From positions 142,001 to 206,000 of the forward strand of contig JAFKFM010000007.1 of the NCBI GenBank assembly GCA_017308135.1: a stretch of 64,000 bases of DNA, in the 5' to 3' direction. The notes below the pieces were generated by a model that had not been told where the DNA came from, made no database searches, and saw nothing but the letters and a program-made list of their open reading frames with translations. This stretch comes from Alphaproteobacteria bacterium. GTDB taxonomy: Bacteria; Pseudomonadota; Alphaproteobacteria; CACIAM-22H2. Position numbers and translations under genes: made by a program. Shown piece after piece: positions 19,701 through 28,233 of this stretch (position 1 is its first letter; every line of letters starts with the position of its first letter).

Positions 19701-20825
19701 ATGACAACGAAGAAAGCTTCCGCTTCGCGTCGCGGCTTCTTGGGCAAATTGGCCTTGGGCGGTGCGGCCGTCGCGACGGCCACGCTGGCGTCGCCGCAGG
19801 TGAGCCGCGCGCAAACGACCGTCTTCCGCTTCCAATCGACGTGGCCGCAGCGCGACATCTTCCACGAGATGGCCGGCGACTACGTGAAGCGCGTGAACGA
19901 GATGACGGGCAGCCGCTTCCGCCTGGAACTGCTCGCGGCGGGTGCGGTCGTCGGCGCGTTCCAAATGCAGGATGCGGTGCATTCGGGCTCGCTGGACGGC
20001 GGCCACGGCGTCGCCGCCTATTGGTACGGCAAGAACAAGGCCTATTCGCTGTTCGGCACGGCGCCGCCCTTCTTCGGCGACGCGAACTCGCTGCTCGCCT
20101 GGTATTACTACGGCGGCGGCGAGGGGCTCTATAACGAGCTGCTCTACGATATCACCAAGGTGAACGTCGTCGCCTATCTGACCGGCCCGATGCCGACCCA
20201 GCCTTTCGGCTGGTTCCGTCAGCCGATCACCAACCCCGATCAGCTGAAGGGCTTGAAGTACCGGACGGTCGGGCTGGCGGCCGATCTCTACCGGGCGATG
20301 GGGGCCGCGGTGACGATCGTCGCGGGCGGCGAAATCGTTCCGGCGCTGGAACGCGGCCTGCTCGACGCGGCGGAGTTCAACAACCCGTCGTCGGATCGCG
20401 TGCTCGGCTTCCCCGACGTCGCGAAGAACTACCTTCTGCAGAGCTTCCATCAGAAGGTCGAGTGCTTCGAAGTTCTCTTCAACAAGCAGAAATTCGACAC
20501 GCTGCCGACCGAGATCAAGAACATCCTGCGCTACGCGTCGGAAGCCGCGTCGTCGGACATGCTGTGGAAGGCGCACGAACGCTATCCCAAGGATCTGCAG
20601 GCGATCCGGCAGGCCGGCGTTCGCGTGGCGGCGACCCCGCGCTCGATCCAGGAAGCCCAGCTCAAGGCGTGGGATACGGTCATCACGGAACTGTCGTCCG
20701 ACGCCTATTTCAAGAAGGTGGTCGACAGCCAGCGCGCCTGGTCGCAGCGCGTCACGGGCTTCTTCCTCAACTACGAAGCCTCGGACTCGCTGGCCTACAA
20801 CCACTTCTTCGCGCGCCGCGGTTAG
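19701..20825 (+). CDS. TRAP transporter substrate-binding protein, DctP family, 2-oxoacid type
   Basis: A 374-residue periplasmic receptor of a TRAP importer. It has a twin-arginine signal (SRRGFLGKLALGGAAVATAT, cleavage near SRAQ). The mature protein resembles TakP/SmoM-type receptors: FRFQSTWPQRDIFHEMAGDY, AYWYGKNKAYSLFGTAPPFFG, GWFRQPITNPDQLKGLKYRT and GGEIVPALERGLLDAAEFNN. That group binds 2-oxoacids or related hydroxyacids, so a keto acid is a reasonable but unproven ligand. A very strong ribosome site (AGGAGGAGAG) precedes the ATG, as expected for the most abundant component. A stem-loop separates it from the permease genes. Confidence 0.9.
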   Translation: MTTKKASASRRGFLGKLALGGAAVATATLASPQVSRAQTTVFRFQSTWPQRDIFHEMAGDYVKRVNEMTGSRFRLELLAAGAVVGAFQMQDAVHSGSLDGGHGVAAYWYGKNKAYSLFGTAPPFFGDANSLLAWYYYGGGEGLYNELLYDITKVNVVAYLTGPMPTQPFGWFRQPITNPDQLKGLKYRTVGLAADLYRAMGAAVTIVAGGEIVPALERGLLDAAEFNNPSSDRVLGFPDVAKNYLLQSFHQKVECFEVLFNKQKFDTLPTEIKNILRYASEAASSDMLWKAHERYPKDLQAIRQAGVRVAATPRSIQEAQLKAWDTVITELSSDAYFKKVVDSQRAWSQRVTGFFLNYEASDSLAYNHFFARRG

Positions 20826-20846
20826 TTCGACGCGCGATACGCGAAA

Positions 20847-20874
20847 TCCCCGCGCCGGTACGCCGGCGCGGGGA
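20847..20874 (+). repeat. Intercistronic stem-loop in the TRAP operon
   Basis: Twelve-base perfect arms TCCCCGCGCCGG (20847-20858) and CCGGCGCGGGGA (20863-20874) enclose the tetraloop TACG, 21 bases after the receptor stop. No T-run follows, so it probably protects the receptor mRNA from 3' decay or partly reduces read-through. Either would yield more receptor than permease. Confidence 0.6.
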
Positions 20875-20900
20875 CGACGCTTCCGACCGGACGGTTCCCC

Positions 20901-21482
20901 GTGCAGAAATTCCTTCTGACGATCGACAAGATCAGCAATTTCTTCGGCAAGACCTTCGCCTGGACGATCGTCGCGCTGACCGTCGCCATCGCCTACGAGG
21001 TCTTTTCGCGCTACGCGTTCCGCGCGCCGACCACCTGGGCATTCGACGTCAGCTACATCCTCTACGGCACCTTGTTCATGATGGCCGGCGCCTACGCGAT
21101 GGCGCGCAACGGCCATGTGCGCGGCGATTTTCTGTACCGGAATTTCGCGCCGCGCCGTCAGGCGGCGCTCGATCTCGCGCTGTGGCTGCTGTTCTTCTAT
21201 CCCGCCATGGCGGCGATGGCCTGGATGGGCTGGCGGTTCTTCCTGCAGAGCTACGCCCAGAACGAGCATTCGGCCTTTTCCCCCGAAGGCCCCGTGATCT
21301 GGCCCTTCAAATTCCTCATTCCGTTCGTCGGCGTGTTGATGTCGCTGCAAGGCGTCGCTGAAGTCGTGCGCTGCGTGGTCTGCCTTCGCGACGGCGAATG
21401 GCCGGCGCGCCTGCACGACGTCGAGGAGATGGAGAAGCTGATTCTCGAACGCGCCGAAGCCGAGCGCCAAGGCCGGGCGTGA
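20901..21482 (+). CDS. TRAP transporter small permease, DctQ family
   Basis: A 193-residue membrane protein with four hydrophobic helices, the standard DctQ layout: TFAWTIVALTVAIAYEVFSRY, WAFDVSYILYGTLFMMAGAY, ALDLALWLLFFYPAMAAMAW and a fourth near 135-160. The phrase TWAFDVSYILYG matches the family's conserved second helix. It forms a complex with the large permease encoded 31 bases later. Translation apparently starts at GTG 20901; no ATG lies in a suitable position. The C-terminal tail (VEEMEKLILERAEAERQGRA) is a charged helix. Confidence 0.88.
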   Translation: MQKFLLTIDKISNFFGKTFAWTIVALTVAIAYEVFSRYAFRAPTTWAFDVSYILYGTLFMMAGAYAMARNGHVRGDFLYRNFAPRRQAALDLALWLLFFYPAMAAMAWMGWRFFLQSYAQNEHSAFSPEGPVIWPFKFLIPFVGVLMSLQGVAEVVRCVVCLRDGEWPARLHDVEEMEKLILERAEAERQGRA

Positions 21483-21513
21483 AAATCACCTCTGTCAACG
21501 AAAGCCGCGTTCC

Positions 21514-22953
21514 ATGAGCGATCCCGCCCTAGGACTCACCATGCTGGTGATGTTCATTTTCGTCATCATGCTGGGCTTTCCCATCGCCTTCAGCCTGATG
21601 GCGCTGGGTTTGTTCTTCGGCTACGTGGGCTCGCTGGGCGACAACGTGTTCATCCTGTTCGTCCAGCGCACCTACGCGGTGATGGCGAACGACGTGCTGA
21701 TATCGGTGCCGTTGTTCGTGTTCATGGGCTACGTGATCGAACGGGCGAACATTCTCGACCGGCTGTTCCGAAGTCTTCAGCTCGCCTCGGGCGCCATTCC
21801 GGGATCGCTGGCCGTCGCCACGCTGGCGACCTGCGCGCTGTTCGCGACGGCCACGGGCATCGTCGGCGCGGTCGTGACGCTGATGGGGCTGCTCGCGTTC
21901 CCCGCGATGCTGCGCGCGGGCTACGACGTGCGCCTGGCGGCGGGCGTCACCTGCGCCGGCGGGTGTCTGGGCATCCTCATTCCGCCGTCGATCATGCTGA
22001 TTCTCTACGGCGCCACCGCGGGCGTATCGGTCGTGCAGCTCTACGCCGCCGCCTTCATCCCGGGATTGATGCTCGCGGGCCTCTATATCCTCTATGCGAT
22101 CGGCGTCGGCCTCGTCTATCCCGACCGCGCGCCGCGTCTGCCGCTCGAGGAACGCAACGTTCCCGTCTTGCGGATTCTGGCGGCGCTGGCGACGTCGTTC
22201 TTTCCGCTCGCCGCGTTGATCGCGATGGTGCTGGGCGCGATTTTGATGGGGCTCGCCACGCCGTCGGAAGCGGCGGCGATGGGCTCGCTGGGGTCGCTGG
22301 TGCTGGCCGCGTGCTATCGCGCGCTGACCTTCGATCGACTGAAGGAATCCGTGCTGCTGACCGCGCGCACCTCGGCGATGGTGTGCTGGCTGTTCGTCGG
22401 CTCGTTCATCTTCTCGTCGGTGTTCGGCTATCTCGGCGGCCAGCAAATGATCGAGAATTTCGTCGAAAGCCTGAACCTCAATTCGTTCACGTTCATGCTG
22501 CTCGCCCAGGCGATCATCTTCGTGCTGGGCTGGCCGCTCGAATGGACGGAAATCATCGTCATCTTCGTCCCGATTTTCCTGCCGCTTTTGGACAATTTCG
22601 GGATTTCGCCGCTGTTCTTCGGCGTGATGATCGCGCTCAATCTTCAGACCAGCTTCCTGTCCCCGCCGGTCGCGATGGCGACCTTCTATCTGAAGGGCGT
22701 GGCACCCCGGCATGTCACGCTCGAGAACATTTTCGCGGGCGTCATGCCGTTTATCTACATCGTGATTTTCTGCATGGCGCTGGTTTATATTTTTCCCGAG
22801 ATCGCGCTGTGGCTTCCGGACTATCTTTACGGCAACGAACCGATGACGCCGGAAGCGTTGAACGAATTGGAGGGAGCGCCGCCGCCCGCCGCCGAGGAAA
22901 TCAAGCCCGAGGGCGATTTCTTCGACGCGCCGGTCGAAGGCGAGAACGACTGA
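21514..22953 (+). CDS. TRAP transporter large permease, DctM family
   Basis: A 479-residue membrane protein with about twelve helices, the ion-coupled transport subunit of the TRAP system. Family features include MLGFPIAFSLMALGLFFGYVG, VPLFVFMGYVIERANI and CAGGCLGILIPPSIMLILYG, followed by FLGWP-like and TSFLSPPVAMATFYLKG segments near residues 335-395. The C-terminus carries an acidic proline-rich tail (APPPAAEEIKPEGDFFDAP), an extension beyond many relatives. It is followed by the hydratase gene with a one-base gap, so the transported compound and the hydratase substrate may be linked. Confidence 0.9.
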   Translation: MSDPALGLTMLVMFIFVIMLGFPIAFSLMALGLFFGYVGSLGDNVFILFVQRTYAVMANDVLISVPLFVFMGYVIERANILDRLFRSLQLASGAIPGSLAVATLATCALFATATGIVGAVVTLMGLLAFPAMLRAGYDVRLAAGVTCAGGCLGILIPPSIMLILYGATAGVSVVQLYAAAFIPGLMLAGLYILYAIGVGLVYPDRAPRLPLEERNVPVLRILAALATSFFPLAALIAMVLGAILMGLATPSEAAAMGSLGSLVLAACYRALTFDRLKESVLLTARTSAMVCWLFVGSFIFSSVFGYLGGQQMIENFVESLNLNSFTFMLLAQAIIFVLGWPLEWTEIIVIFVPIFLPLLDNFGISPLFFGVMIALNLQTSFLSPPVAMATFYLKGVAPRHVTLENIFAGVMPFIYIVIFCMALVYIFPEIALWLPDYLYGNEPMTPEALNELEGAPPPAAEEIKPEGDFFDAPVEGEND

Positions 22954-22954
22954 G

Positions 22955-23752
22955 ATGGCCGCGAAGCGCAAAGCGGGCGGGCGACTTGCACCCGCCGTCG
23001 GATACTTGTCGGAAGTCTGGCGCATGGGCCAGACATTGCCTGCACTGCCGGCATCGTGCCGGCCGCGCGATCTGGCGGAGGCCTATCGGCTGCAAAGTCT
23101 GGTCGCGGCCGAGCTGGGGCTGACGCGGGCTGGCTGGAAGATCGGCTGCACCAGCGAGCCCGCCCGCAAGATCATGAAATCCGACGGTCCCTTCGCGGGG
23201 CGCGTGTTTCTGTCGCGCTGCTTCGTCTCGGGCACGTCGTTCGCCGCGGCGCAGTACCGGCTGCGCGGTGTCGAGGGCGAGTTCGCCTTCGTGCTGGGCA
23301 AGAACCTGAAGCCGCGCAAAAAGCCGTATAGCCGCGCCGAGGTGCTGGCGGCGATCGAGGATTTGCATCCGGCGATCGAGGTCGTGGACAGCCGCTATAC
23401 CGATTTCCGCAAAGTGACGTTGCCCGAACTCGTCGCCGACATGGGCTGCAACGGGGCACTCGTGGTCGGCCTGCCGGTCAAAGGCTGGCGCAAACTGGAC
23501 CTCGCCAAGACCAAGGTTGCGATGCGTGCGGGCCGCAAGATCGTCGGCAAGGGCACGGGCGCGGCCGTGATGGACGAAGATCCGATCGCGGCGCTCGTTT
23601 GGCTCGCCAACAATCCGTGCACGCCCGAAGGGTTGCTGGCGGGCGAGATCGTCACGACGGGCACTTGCACGGGCCTGCATATCGCCGCCGCCGGCGACAA
23701 GATCGTCGCCGGCTTCGACGGAATGGGCGAGGTCGCGCTGAACTTCGTTTAG
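22955..23752 (+). CDS. 2-keto-4-pentenoate hydratase/FAH-like protein (MhpD-like)
   Basis: A 265-residue member of the fumarylacetoacetate hydrolase superfamily, closest in layout to MhpD-type 2-hydroxypentadienoate hydratases. Visible features are AGWKIGCTSEPARKIM, the metal-binding acidic cluster around VEGEFAFVLGKNL, HPAIEVVDSRYTDF, and WLANNPCTPEGLLAGEIVTTGTCTG near the end. These enzymes add water to, or decarboxylate, short unsaturated 2-oxoacids. It is the last gene of the TRAP operon, one base after the permease stop, which suggests it processes the imported acid. Its stop overlaps the convergent TerC gene. Confidence 0.82.
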   Translation: MAAKRKAGGRLAPAVGYLSEVWRMGQTLPALPASCRPRDLAEAYRLQSLVAAELGLTRAGWKIGCTSEPARKIMKSDGPFAGRVFLSRCFVSGTSFAAAQYRLRGVEGEFAFVLGKNLKPRKKPYSRAEVLAAIEDLHPAIEVVDSRYTDFRKVTLPELVADMGCNGALVVGLPVKGWRKLDLAKTKVAMRAGRKIVGKGTGAAVMDEDPIAALVWLANNPCTPEGLLAGEIVTTGTCTGLHIAAAGDKIVAGFDGMGEVALNFV

Positions 23753-24405
23753 GCGCCCGCGACGGCGGCGAAGACTTCTTGACCGCCGTCCCAGACCATC
23801 TTGGCGGCGATGTACAGGATCAGCACCAGCCCGACATAGGCGATCCAGCGGTGCTTTTCGATCAGCTTGGCGATCGCGGCGGCAGCAATGCCCATCAGCA
23901 GGACCGAGACGATCAACCCGACCGCCAGCACGAACGGGTCGCTGCGCGCGGCCCCGGCGACGGCCAGCACGTTGTCGAGCGACATCGACACGTCGGCGAC
24001 CAGGATCTGCCACAAGGCTTCACCCATCGTCTTTTGCGGGCCGACATGTTCGACCAGCTCGCCGCCGAGCAGGGCCGCACCTTCGGCTTCCTGAACGTCG
24101 TCGGCGGGCGAGATTTCGCGATAGAGCTTCCACGCCACCCAGAGCAGCAAAACGCCGCCGGCCAGCAGCAGGCCGACGACTTGCAGTAGTTGCGAGGCGA
24201 GCAGCGCGAAGGCGACGCGCAAGACGGTCGCGGCGACGATGCCGAACCACAAGGCTTTCTGGCGCTGTTCCTTGGGCAGGCCCGACGCGGCCATGCCGAC
24301 GACGACCGCGTTGTCGCCCGACAGCACGAAATTCACCATGATGACGGTCCCGAGCATCGTCCATTGCGCGATGCTCAGACCCAAAAGCAGATTATCGGCA
24401 TCCAT
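23749..24405 (-). CDS. TerC family membrane protein (first copy)
   Basis: A 218-residue integral membrane protein of the TerC/YjbE type with about seven helices. The conserved acidic intramembrane motifs are present: VNFVLSGDNAVVVGMAA near the start and VADVSMSLDNVLAVAGAA in the second half, both with the DN pair proposed to bind metal ions. Relatives export manganese or serve tellurite resistance. The loop around residues 97-120 is acidic (SPADDVQEAEGA). It lies downstream of a second TerC gene on the same strand but is separated from it by a terminator, so the copies are probably transcribed independently. Confidence 0.88.
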   Translation of the reverse strand: MDADNLLLGLSIAQWTMLGTVIMVNFVLSGDNAVVVGMAASGLPKEQRQKALWFGIVAATVLRVAFALLASQLLQVVGLLLAGGVLLLWVAWKLYREISPADDVQEAEGAALLGGELVEHVGPQKTMGEALWQILVADVSMSLDNVLAVAGAARSDPFVLAVGLIVSVLLMGIAAAAIAKLIEKHRWIAYVGLVLILYIAAKMVWDGGQEVFAAVAGA

Positions 24406-24458
24406 TATTTCGACTCCCCCTCGTGAAATCGAAATTAGCGGGCGGGCCGAAAATAACC

Positions 24459-24496
24459 AAGCCCGGCGCGGGGTATGGCAGACCCGCGCCGGGCTT
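24459..24496 (-). terminator. Intrinsic terminator after the second TerC gene
   Basis: Fourteen-base perfect arms AAGCCCGGCGCGGG (24459-24472) and CCCGCGCCGGGCTT (24483-24496) lie 27 bases after the stop of the upstream minus-strand TerC gene. On the minus strand the stem is followed by GGTTATTTTCGG, a T-rich stretch. It should end the upstream TerC transcript before the first-copy gene. Confidence 0.8.
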
Positions 24497-24522
24497 GGAG
24501 GTGCTTCAGTCGTTGTTCCGAA

Positions 24523-25173
24523 TCAGGCCATGCCGGCCAGGGTCAGGATTTCCGGCAAGCCGTCCCACATCATCTTCAGCGCGACGTAGAGGATCAGGAG
24601 CAGGCCGACATACGCGATCCAGTGATGCTTCTGCAGCAGGCGCGCGATGTAGATCGCCGCGACGCCCATCAGAATGACCGACACGGCCAAGCCGAAGATC
24701 AGGATCAGCGGATAATCGCGCGAAGCGCCCGCGACGGCGAGCACGTTGTCGAGCGACATCGACACGTCGGCGACGATGATCTGGATGACGGCGGCGCGGA
24801 AAGTTTTGCGCTCGGCGGTCGGCGCTTCCTGACCTTCGAGGGCGGCTTCGCCTTCCTGCCGGTCGTGGGTTTCCTGTTCGCGGATTTCGCGCCACAGCTT
24901 CCACGACACCCACAGCAGCAAAACGCCGCCGGCGAACAGCAGGCCGACGATTGCGAGCAACTGCACCGTCACGCTGGCGAAGGCGATACGCAAAACCGTC
25001 GCGGCGACGATGCCGACCATGACGACTTTGTTGCGCTGATCCTTGGGCAGACCCGACGCGGCCATGCCGATGACGACCGCGTTGTCGCCGGCCAGAACCA
25101 GGTCGATCATGATGACCTGCCAGAGCGCGAACGCCGCGTCCCACGTGTAGTAAATCGACAAATCGGCGAACAT
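24523..25173 (-). CDS. TerC family membrane protein (second copy)
   Basis: A 216-residue paralogue of the neighbouring TerC protein with the same seven-helix plan. It has IDLVLAGDNAVVIGMAASGLP and VADVSMSLDNVLAVAGAS, plus a longer charged cytoplasmic loop (REIREQETHDRQEGEAALEG). The pair look like an old tandem duplication: the core motifs are nearly identical while the loops and ends differ. The ATG at 25173 is preceded by GGAGGAAG at good spacing, which decides it over the upstream in-frame start. Likely function is manganese or another divalent-metal efflux, inferred from the family. Confidence 0.87.
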   Translation of the reverse strand: MFADLSIYYTWDAAFALWQVIMIDLVLAGDNAVVIGMAASGLPKDQRNKVVMVGIVAATVLRIAFASVTVQLLAIVGLLFAGGVLLLWVSWKLWREIREQETHDRQEGEAALEGQEAPTAERKTFRAAVIQIIVADVSMSLDNVLAVAGASRDYPLILIFGLAVSVILMGVAAIYIARLLQKHHWIAYVGLLLILYVALKMMWDGLPEILTLAGMA

Positions 25174-25298
25174 TCTTCCTCCAGCGTCCGGGGGCGATTG
25201 CGGAAAGCAACGCGACATAGCATGCCAACCCCCTTTAGTAGAAGGGAAACCGGCCCGGACTTGAATGCCTGGGCCGCGCCGCCCAACTGCTTGGTGTG

Positions 25299-25691
25299 AT
25301 GGCGAAATCCAACGATTTCGAATCGGACGCTCGGAGCGGCGAAACGGTTCCGCCGCATTTGGTCGCCGCGGTGGACCGGTTGGCGCGTTTCGCGCGCGTG
25401 ATGGACACGGCCGTGCGAATCCCCGGCACGCGCCGCTATATCGGCCTGGATGCGGCGATCGGGCTTGTCCCGATCGCGGGCGACGCGTTCACCGCCGCCG
25501 TCGCGACCTGGATCGTGGTCGAATCCGCGCGGCTGGGCGTGCCCAAGCGCAAGCTCGCGCGCATGATGGCGAATGTCCTGATCGATGCCGGGGTGGGGAT
25601 CGTGCCGGTCGCGGGCGATATTTTCGACGTCTACTTCAAGGCCAATTCGCGGAATCTGGAAATTCTGCGCGATCACCTGCGCGCGGGTTAA
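25299..25691 (+). CDS. DUF4112 family small membrane-associated protein
   Basis: A 130-residue protein of unknown function matching the DUF4112 pattern. This includes LARVMDTAVRIPGTRRYIGL (observed as LARFARVMDTAVRIPGTRRY), DAAIGLVPIAGDAFTAAVA, ARLGVPKRKLARMMANV and GIVPVAGDIFDVYFKANSRN. The two repeated G-x-VP-x-AGD motifs sit in short hydrophobic hairpins that may insert into the membrane. The ATG at 25299 is used; an adjacent in-frame GTG is also possible. The AsmA-like gene begins ten bases after its stop, suggesting co-transcription. Confidence 0.82.
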   Translation: MAKSNDFESDARSGETVPPHLVAAVDRLARFARVMDTAVRIPGTRRYIGLDAAIGLVPIAGDAFTAAVATWIVVESARLGVPKRKLARMMANVLIDAGVGIVPVAGDIFDVYFKANSRNLEILRDHLRAG

Positions 25692-25701
25692 ACTCGTTTC
25701 C

Positions 25702-27795
25702 ATGCGCCGGACCTTGCTGCTGGCGGTGCCGGCGCTGATCCTCGCCGCCATCGCGATCTTTTTCCTGTCGCGTCCCGATCCGGTGACGCGCGCGGCCGAA
25801 TTCGCGGCCGCTTTGCGCCGCGATACGGGGCTGGAAACGCGCATCGTGGGCAAGCCCGAACTGCGCGGCTGGTTCGATGTGTCGCTGCACGTGCCGCGGG
25901 TCGAGATCGCGGATATCGGCACGCTCGACGATCTGGTGCTGGCGGCCGACGGGACGGGAACCGCGCGCGCCGCCTTGTGGCGGCGCGACGGCGCGCTGAC
26001 CTTGAAGCAGACCGAGGCGCGCTTCGCCGCCCCGGATCTGACGATCGCGTTTCAGCGCGACACCAAGCGCCTGTCGATCGCTGCGTCGGCGGCGGGACTG
26101 CCGTTGACGCTGGAAGGCCGCGCGGCGCTGGGCGGGCTTGCCGATCTCACCGCCGAATGGGCGGGGATCAAAGGGACGGGCGGTATCGACCCGACCGGCG
26201 GCATTTCGCTGGGCGGCCCCAATTGGCATCTCGACGGGCGCATCGGCGCCGACCGCGTGTTCCAAGGCCGCGCGCATATCGTCGACGCGGCGTTGGGCGA
26301 ATTCGACGCCGATCTGCGCCTGGATGGCGAAAATTTCGACGTGCCCGATCTACGTTTCACGGGCGGCGGGGGCACGCTCGCGCGCCAGAACGGGCGCTGG
26401 GCGCTGGATCTGCGCTTCGGGGAGATCGAACTCGCCAAGCTCGCCGATCTGCTGGCGCGCGGCGGCGACGTGTTGGCGGGTGACTTGGATTTGCGCGCGC
26501 GCATCGGCCGCGCGACATGGCAAGCGGGCGACGCGCAAGGCGCCATTCTGACGGCGGGGCGCGAAAACGGCGTTTGGGCGATCGACGAATTGGCCGTGCG
26601 CGATTTGGGCGGCGCCAGCTTGCGCGTGCGCGACGGCATCGTCGATCTGCGCAGCCCCGATGCGCAGCGGTTTTTCGAGACGTTGGGCGTGCCGATCGCG
26701 CGCCATCTGGGCGAACTCAGCGTACGCGGCAAGATCGATCCGGTGGCGATGCGCGTCGCCCCGCTTGAGCTGGGTCTCGCCGGTCAGCGCATGGCGGGAT
26801 CGATCCTATGGCGCGACGGGCGCTTGGTCGCCGAATTGGCGGGCGAGCGTATCGATCTCGACCCCTTCTTCCTGCGCGCCTTGCCGCGCCCCGTGCAGCG
26901 CGGGCCGTTGCTGACGCGCAGCCAGCAAGCCCAGGCGGCGCGCGCGGCCCAAGGACCCGCCCCCGGCCCCGGCGGGTGGAGCCGCGTACCCTTGGCCTTC
27001 GATCTTGCGGGCGCGATCCCGCTCGACCTTTCCATGCGCGCGCGCGAATTGATCGTCGGCGGCGCCACGCTGGGCGACGCGCTGGTGCAAGCCGGTTTCG
27101 GCGACGACGGGATCGATGTGCGGCAATTGTCGGGCTCGTTGTGGCGCGGCCGGTTCGACGCCAAGGGCAAGCTCGCGGGCGGCGACAATCCCGGCTTCGT
27201 CGCCGAATTCGCGGTGACGGATTTTGAGTTGGGTGAAATGCTCAACGCTTCGGGGCTTACGCCTGTGCTACGCGGCCCCGCCAAATTGTCGGGCCGTGTG
27301 GAATCGCAAGGCGGCACCTTCTCGATTTGGGCGGGCAACCTCAAGGGGGCTGCGGCGTTGTCCGCCCCCGGCGCCATCATCGACGGTCTCGATCTTGGCG
27401 CCATCGCGCGCCGTTATGCGGCCCCCGGCAATCCGCCCGATATCGCCGAGCTTGCCCGGCTTGCCGGGCGCGGCGGACGCAGCGTGCTCGACGAATTCGA
27501 CGCGCGCTTGCGCATCGAATTGGGGCATGCGCGGGTCGAACGTTGGCGCGCCGCCGGGGCGGGGGCGACGATCGACGGTTCCGGGCAGATTGATATCGGC
27601 GCGTGGGCGCTGGACCTCGTCGCCGAATTCGCCTTCGCGGGGAAGAAATCCTGGCGCTTTGCCGCACAAGGCCCGTTCGCCAATCCGCGTCTGAATTTCC
27701 AGCCGCCCGCGCAAATCCCTAATTCTGGCGGCGCGGCGCCGCGGGCGGATTCGGCCGCACGGTCGCGGCCGGCGGGGCGTCCGGCGTCTCGATAA
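25702..27795 (+). CDS. AsmA-like outer-membrane biogenesis protein
   Basis: A 697-residue protein with one N-terminal membrane helix (RTLLLAVPALILAAIAIFFL) followed by a large periplasmic beta-rich region of the AsmA type. The beginning (GLETRIVGKPELRGWFDVSL) and the C-terminal AsmA_2-like part (residues about 480-650, with GKLAGGDNPGFVAEFAVTDF and NLKGAAALSAPGAIIDGLDL) support the call. AsmA-family proteins form elongated grooves thought to move phospholipids towards the outer membrane. The last 77 bases overlap the convergent Sel1-repeat gene, and the final residues (RSRPAGRPASR) are low complexity. Confidence 0.82.
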   Translation: MRRTLLLAVPALILAAIAIFFLSRPDPVTRAAEFAAALRRDTGLETRIVGKPELRGWFDVSLHVPRVEIADIGTLDDLVLAADGTGTARAALWRRDGALTLKQTEARFAAPDLTIAFQRDTKRLSIAASAAGLPLTLEGRAALGGLADLTAEWAGIKGTGGIDPTGGISLGGPNWHLDGRIGADRVFQGRAHIVDAALGEFDADLRLDGENFDVPDLRFTGGGGTLARQNGRWALDLRFGEIELAKLADLLARGGDVLAGDLDLRARIGRATWQAGDAQGAILTAGRENGVWAIDELAVRDLGGASLRVRDGIVDLRSPDAQRFFETLGVPIARHLGELSVRGKIDPVAMRVAPLELGLAGQRMAGSILWRDGRLVAELAGERIDLDPFFLRALPRPVQRGPLLTRSQQAQAARAAQGPAPGPGGWSRVPLAFDLAGAIPLDLSMRARELIVGGATLGDALVQAGFGDDGIDVRQLSGSLWRGRFDAKGKLAGGDNPGFVAEFAVTDFELGEMLNASGLTPVLRGPAKLSGRVESQGGTFSIWAGNLKGAAALSAPGAIIDGLDLGAIARRYAAPGNPPDIAELARLAGRGGRSVLDEFDARLRIELGHARVERWRAAGAGATIDGSGQIDIGAWALDLVAEFAFAGKKSWRFAAQGPFANPRLNFQPPAQIPNSGGAAPRADSAARSRPAGRPASR

Positions 27796-28228
27796 TCGTA
27801 CGCGTGCGCCCGCCCGCCAGCGCGGTTTCGACGCGATTCAACGCTTCCTGCGCGCGTTCGTGACCGCTGCGCGCCGCGCGCGCATACCATTGGCGGGCTT
27901 CCAGCAAATCGGCGGGGACACCGTTCCCGGTTTCCCACACCACGCCCAATTGATACTGCGCTTCGTCGAAGCCTTGGGCGGCGGCCGCTTCGTACCAGCG
28001 GCGCGCTTGCACCAAATCGCGCGGCACGCCTTCGCCGCGCCGATACATCTGGCCCAGATTGAACTGCGCCTCGCGGTCGCCCATGCGCGCAAGGCCCCAA
28101 AAACGGAACCAAGCGCTTTCGTAATCGCGCGATTGGAACGCCGTCACGCCCTGATCGAATTCGTCGTCGCGATCGAAAGCGGCGGACGGCGAAAAAGCGC
28201 TCGCGGCGATCAAGGCCGCGAGTGCCAT
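27719..28228 (-). CDS. Sel1-repeat (tetratricopeptide-like) secreted protein
   Basis: A 169-residue protein with an N-terminal signal-like stretch (LAALIAASAFSPSAA). It has about three Sel1 repeats: ARMGDREAQFNLGQMYRRGE, AAAQGFDEAQYQLGVVWETG and AARSGHERAQEALNRV. Sel1 repeats are protein-binding helical pairs. The C-terminus (PPAATVRPNPPAAP) is proline-rich and disordered. The start at 28228 follows the ribbon-helix-helix gene's stop by five bases, so the two are co-transcribed. The 3' end overlaps the AsmA gene tail-to-tail by 77 bases. A periplasmic scaffold role is plausible but not shown. Confidence 0.78.
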   Translation of the reverse strand: MALAALIAASAFSPSAAFDRDDEFDQGVTAFQSRDYESAWFRFWGLARMGDREAQFNLGQMYRRGEGVPRDLVQARRWYEAAAAQGFDEAQYQLGVVWETGNGVPADLLEARQWYARAARSGHERAQEALNRVETALAGGRTRTIIETPDAPPAATVRPNPPAAPRRQN

Positions 28229-28233
28229 CGCCC

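Noticed and set aside
19416-21470. 684-codon minus-strand frame across the TRAP receptor and small permease
   Set aside because: It crosses two real genes and the intercistronic hairpin, and its composition is that of a high-GC shadow frame.
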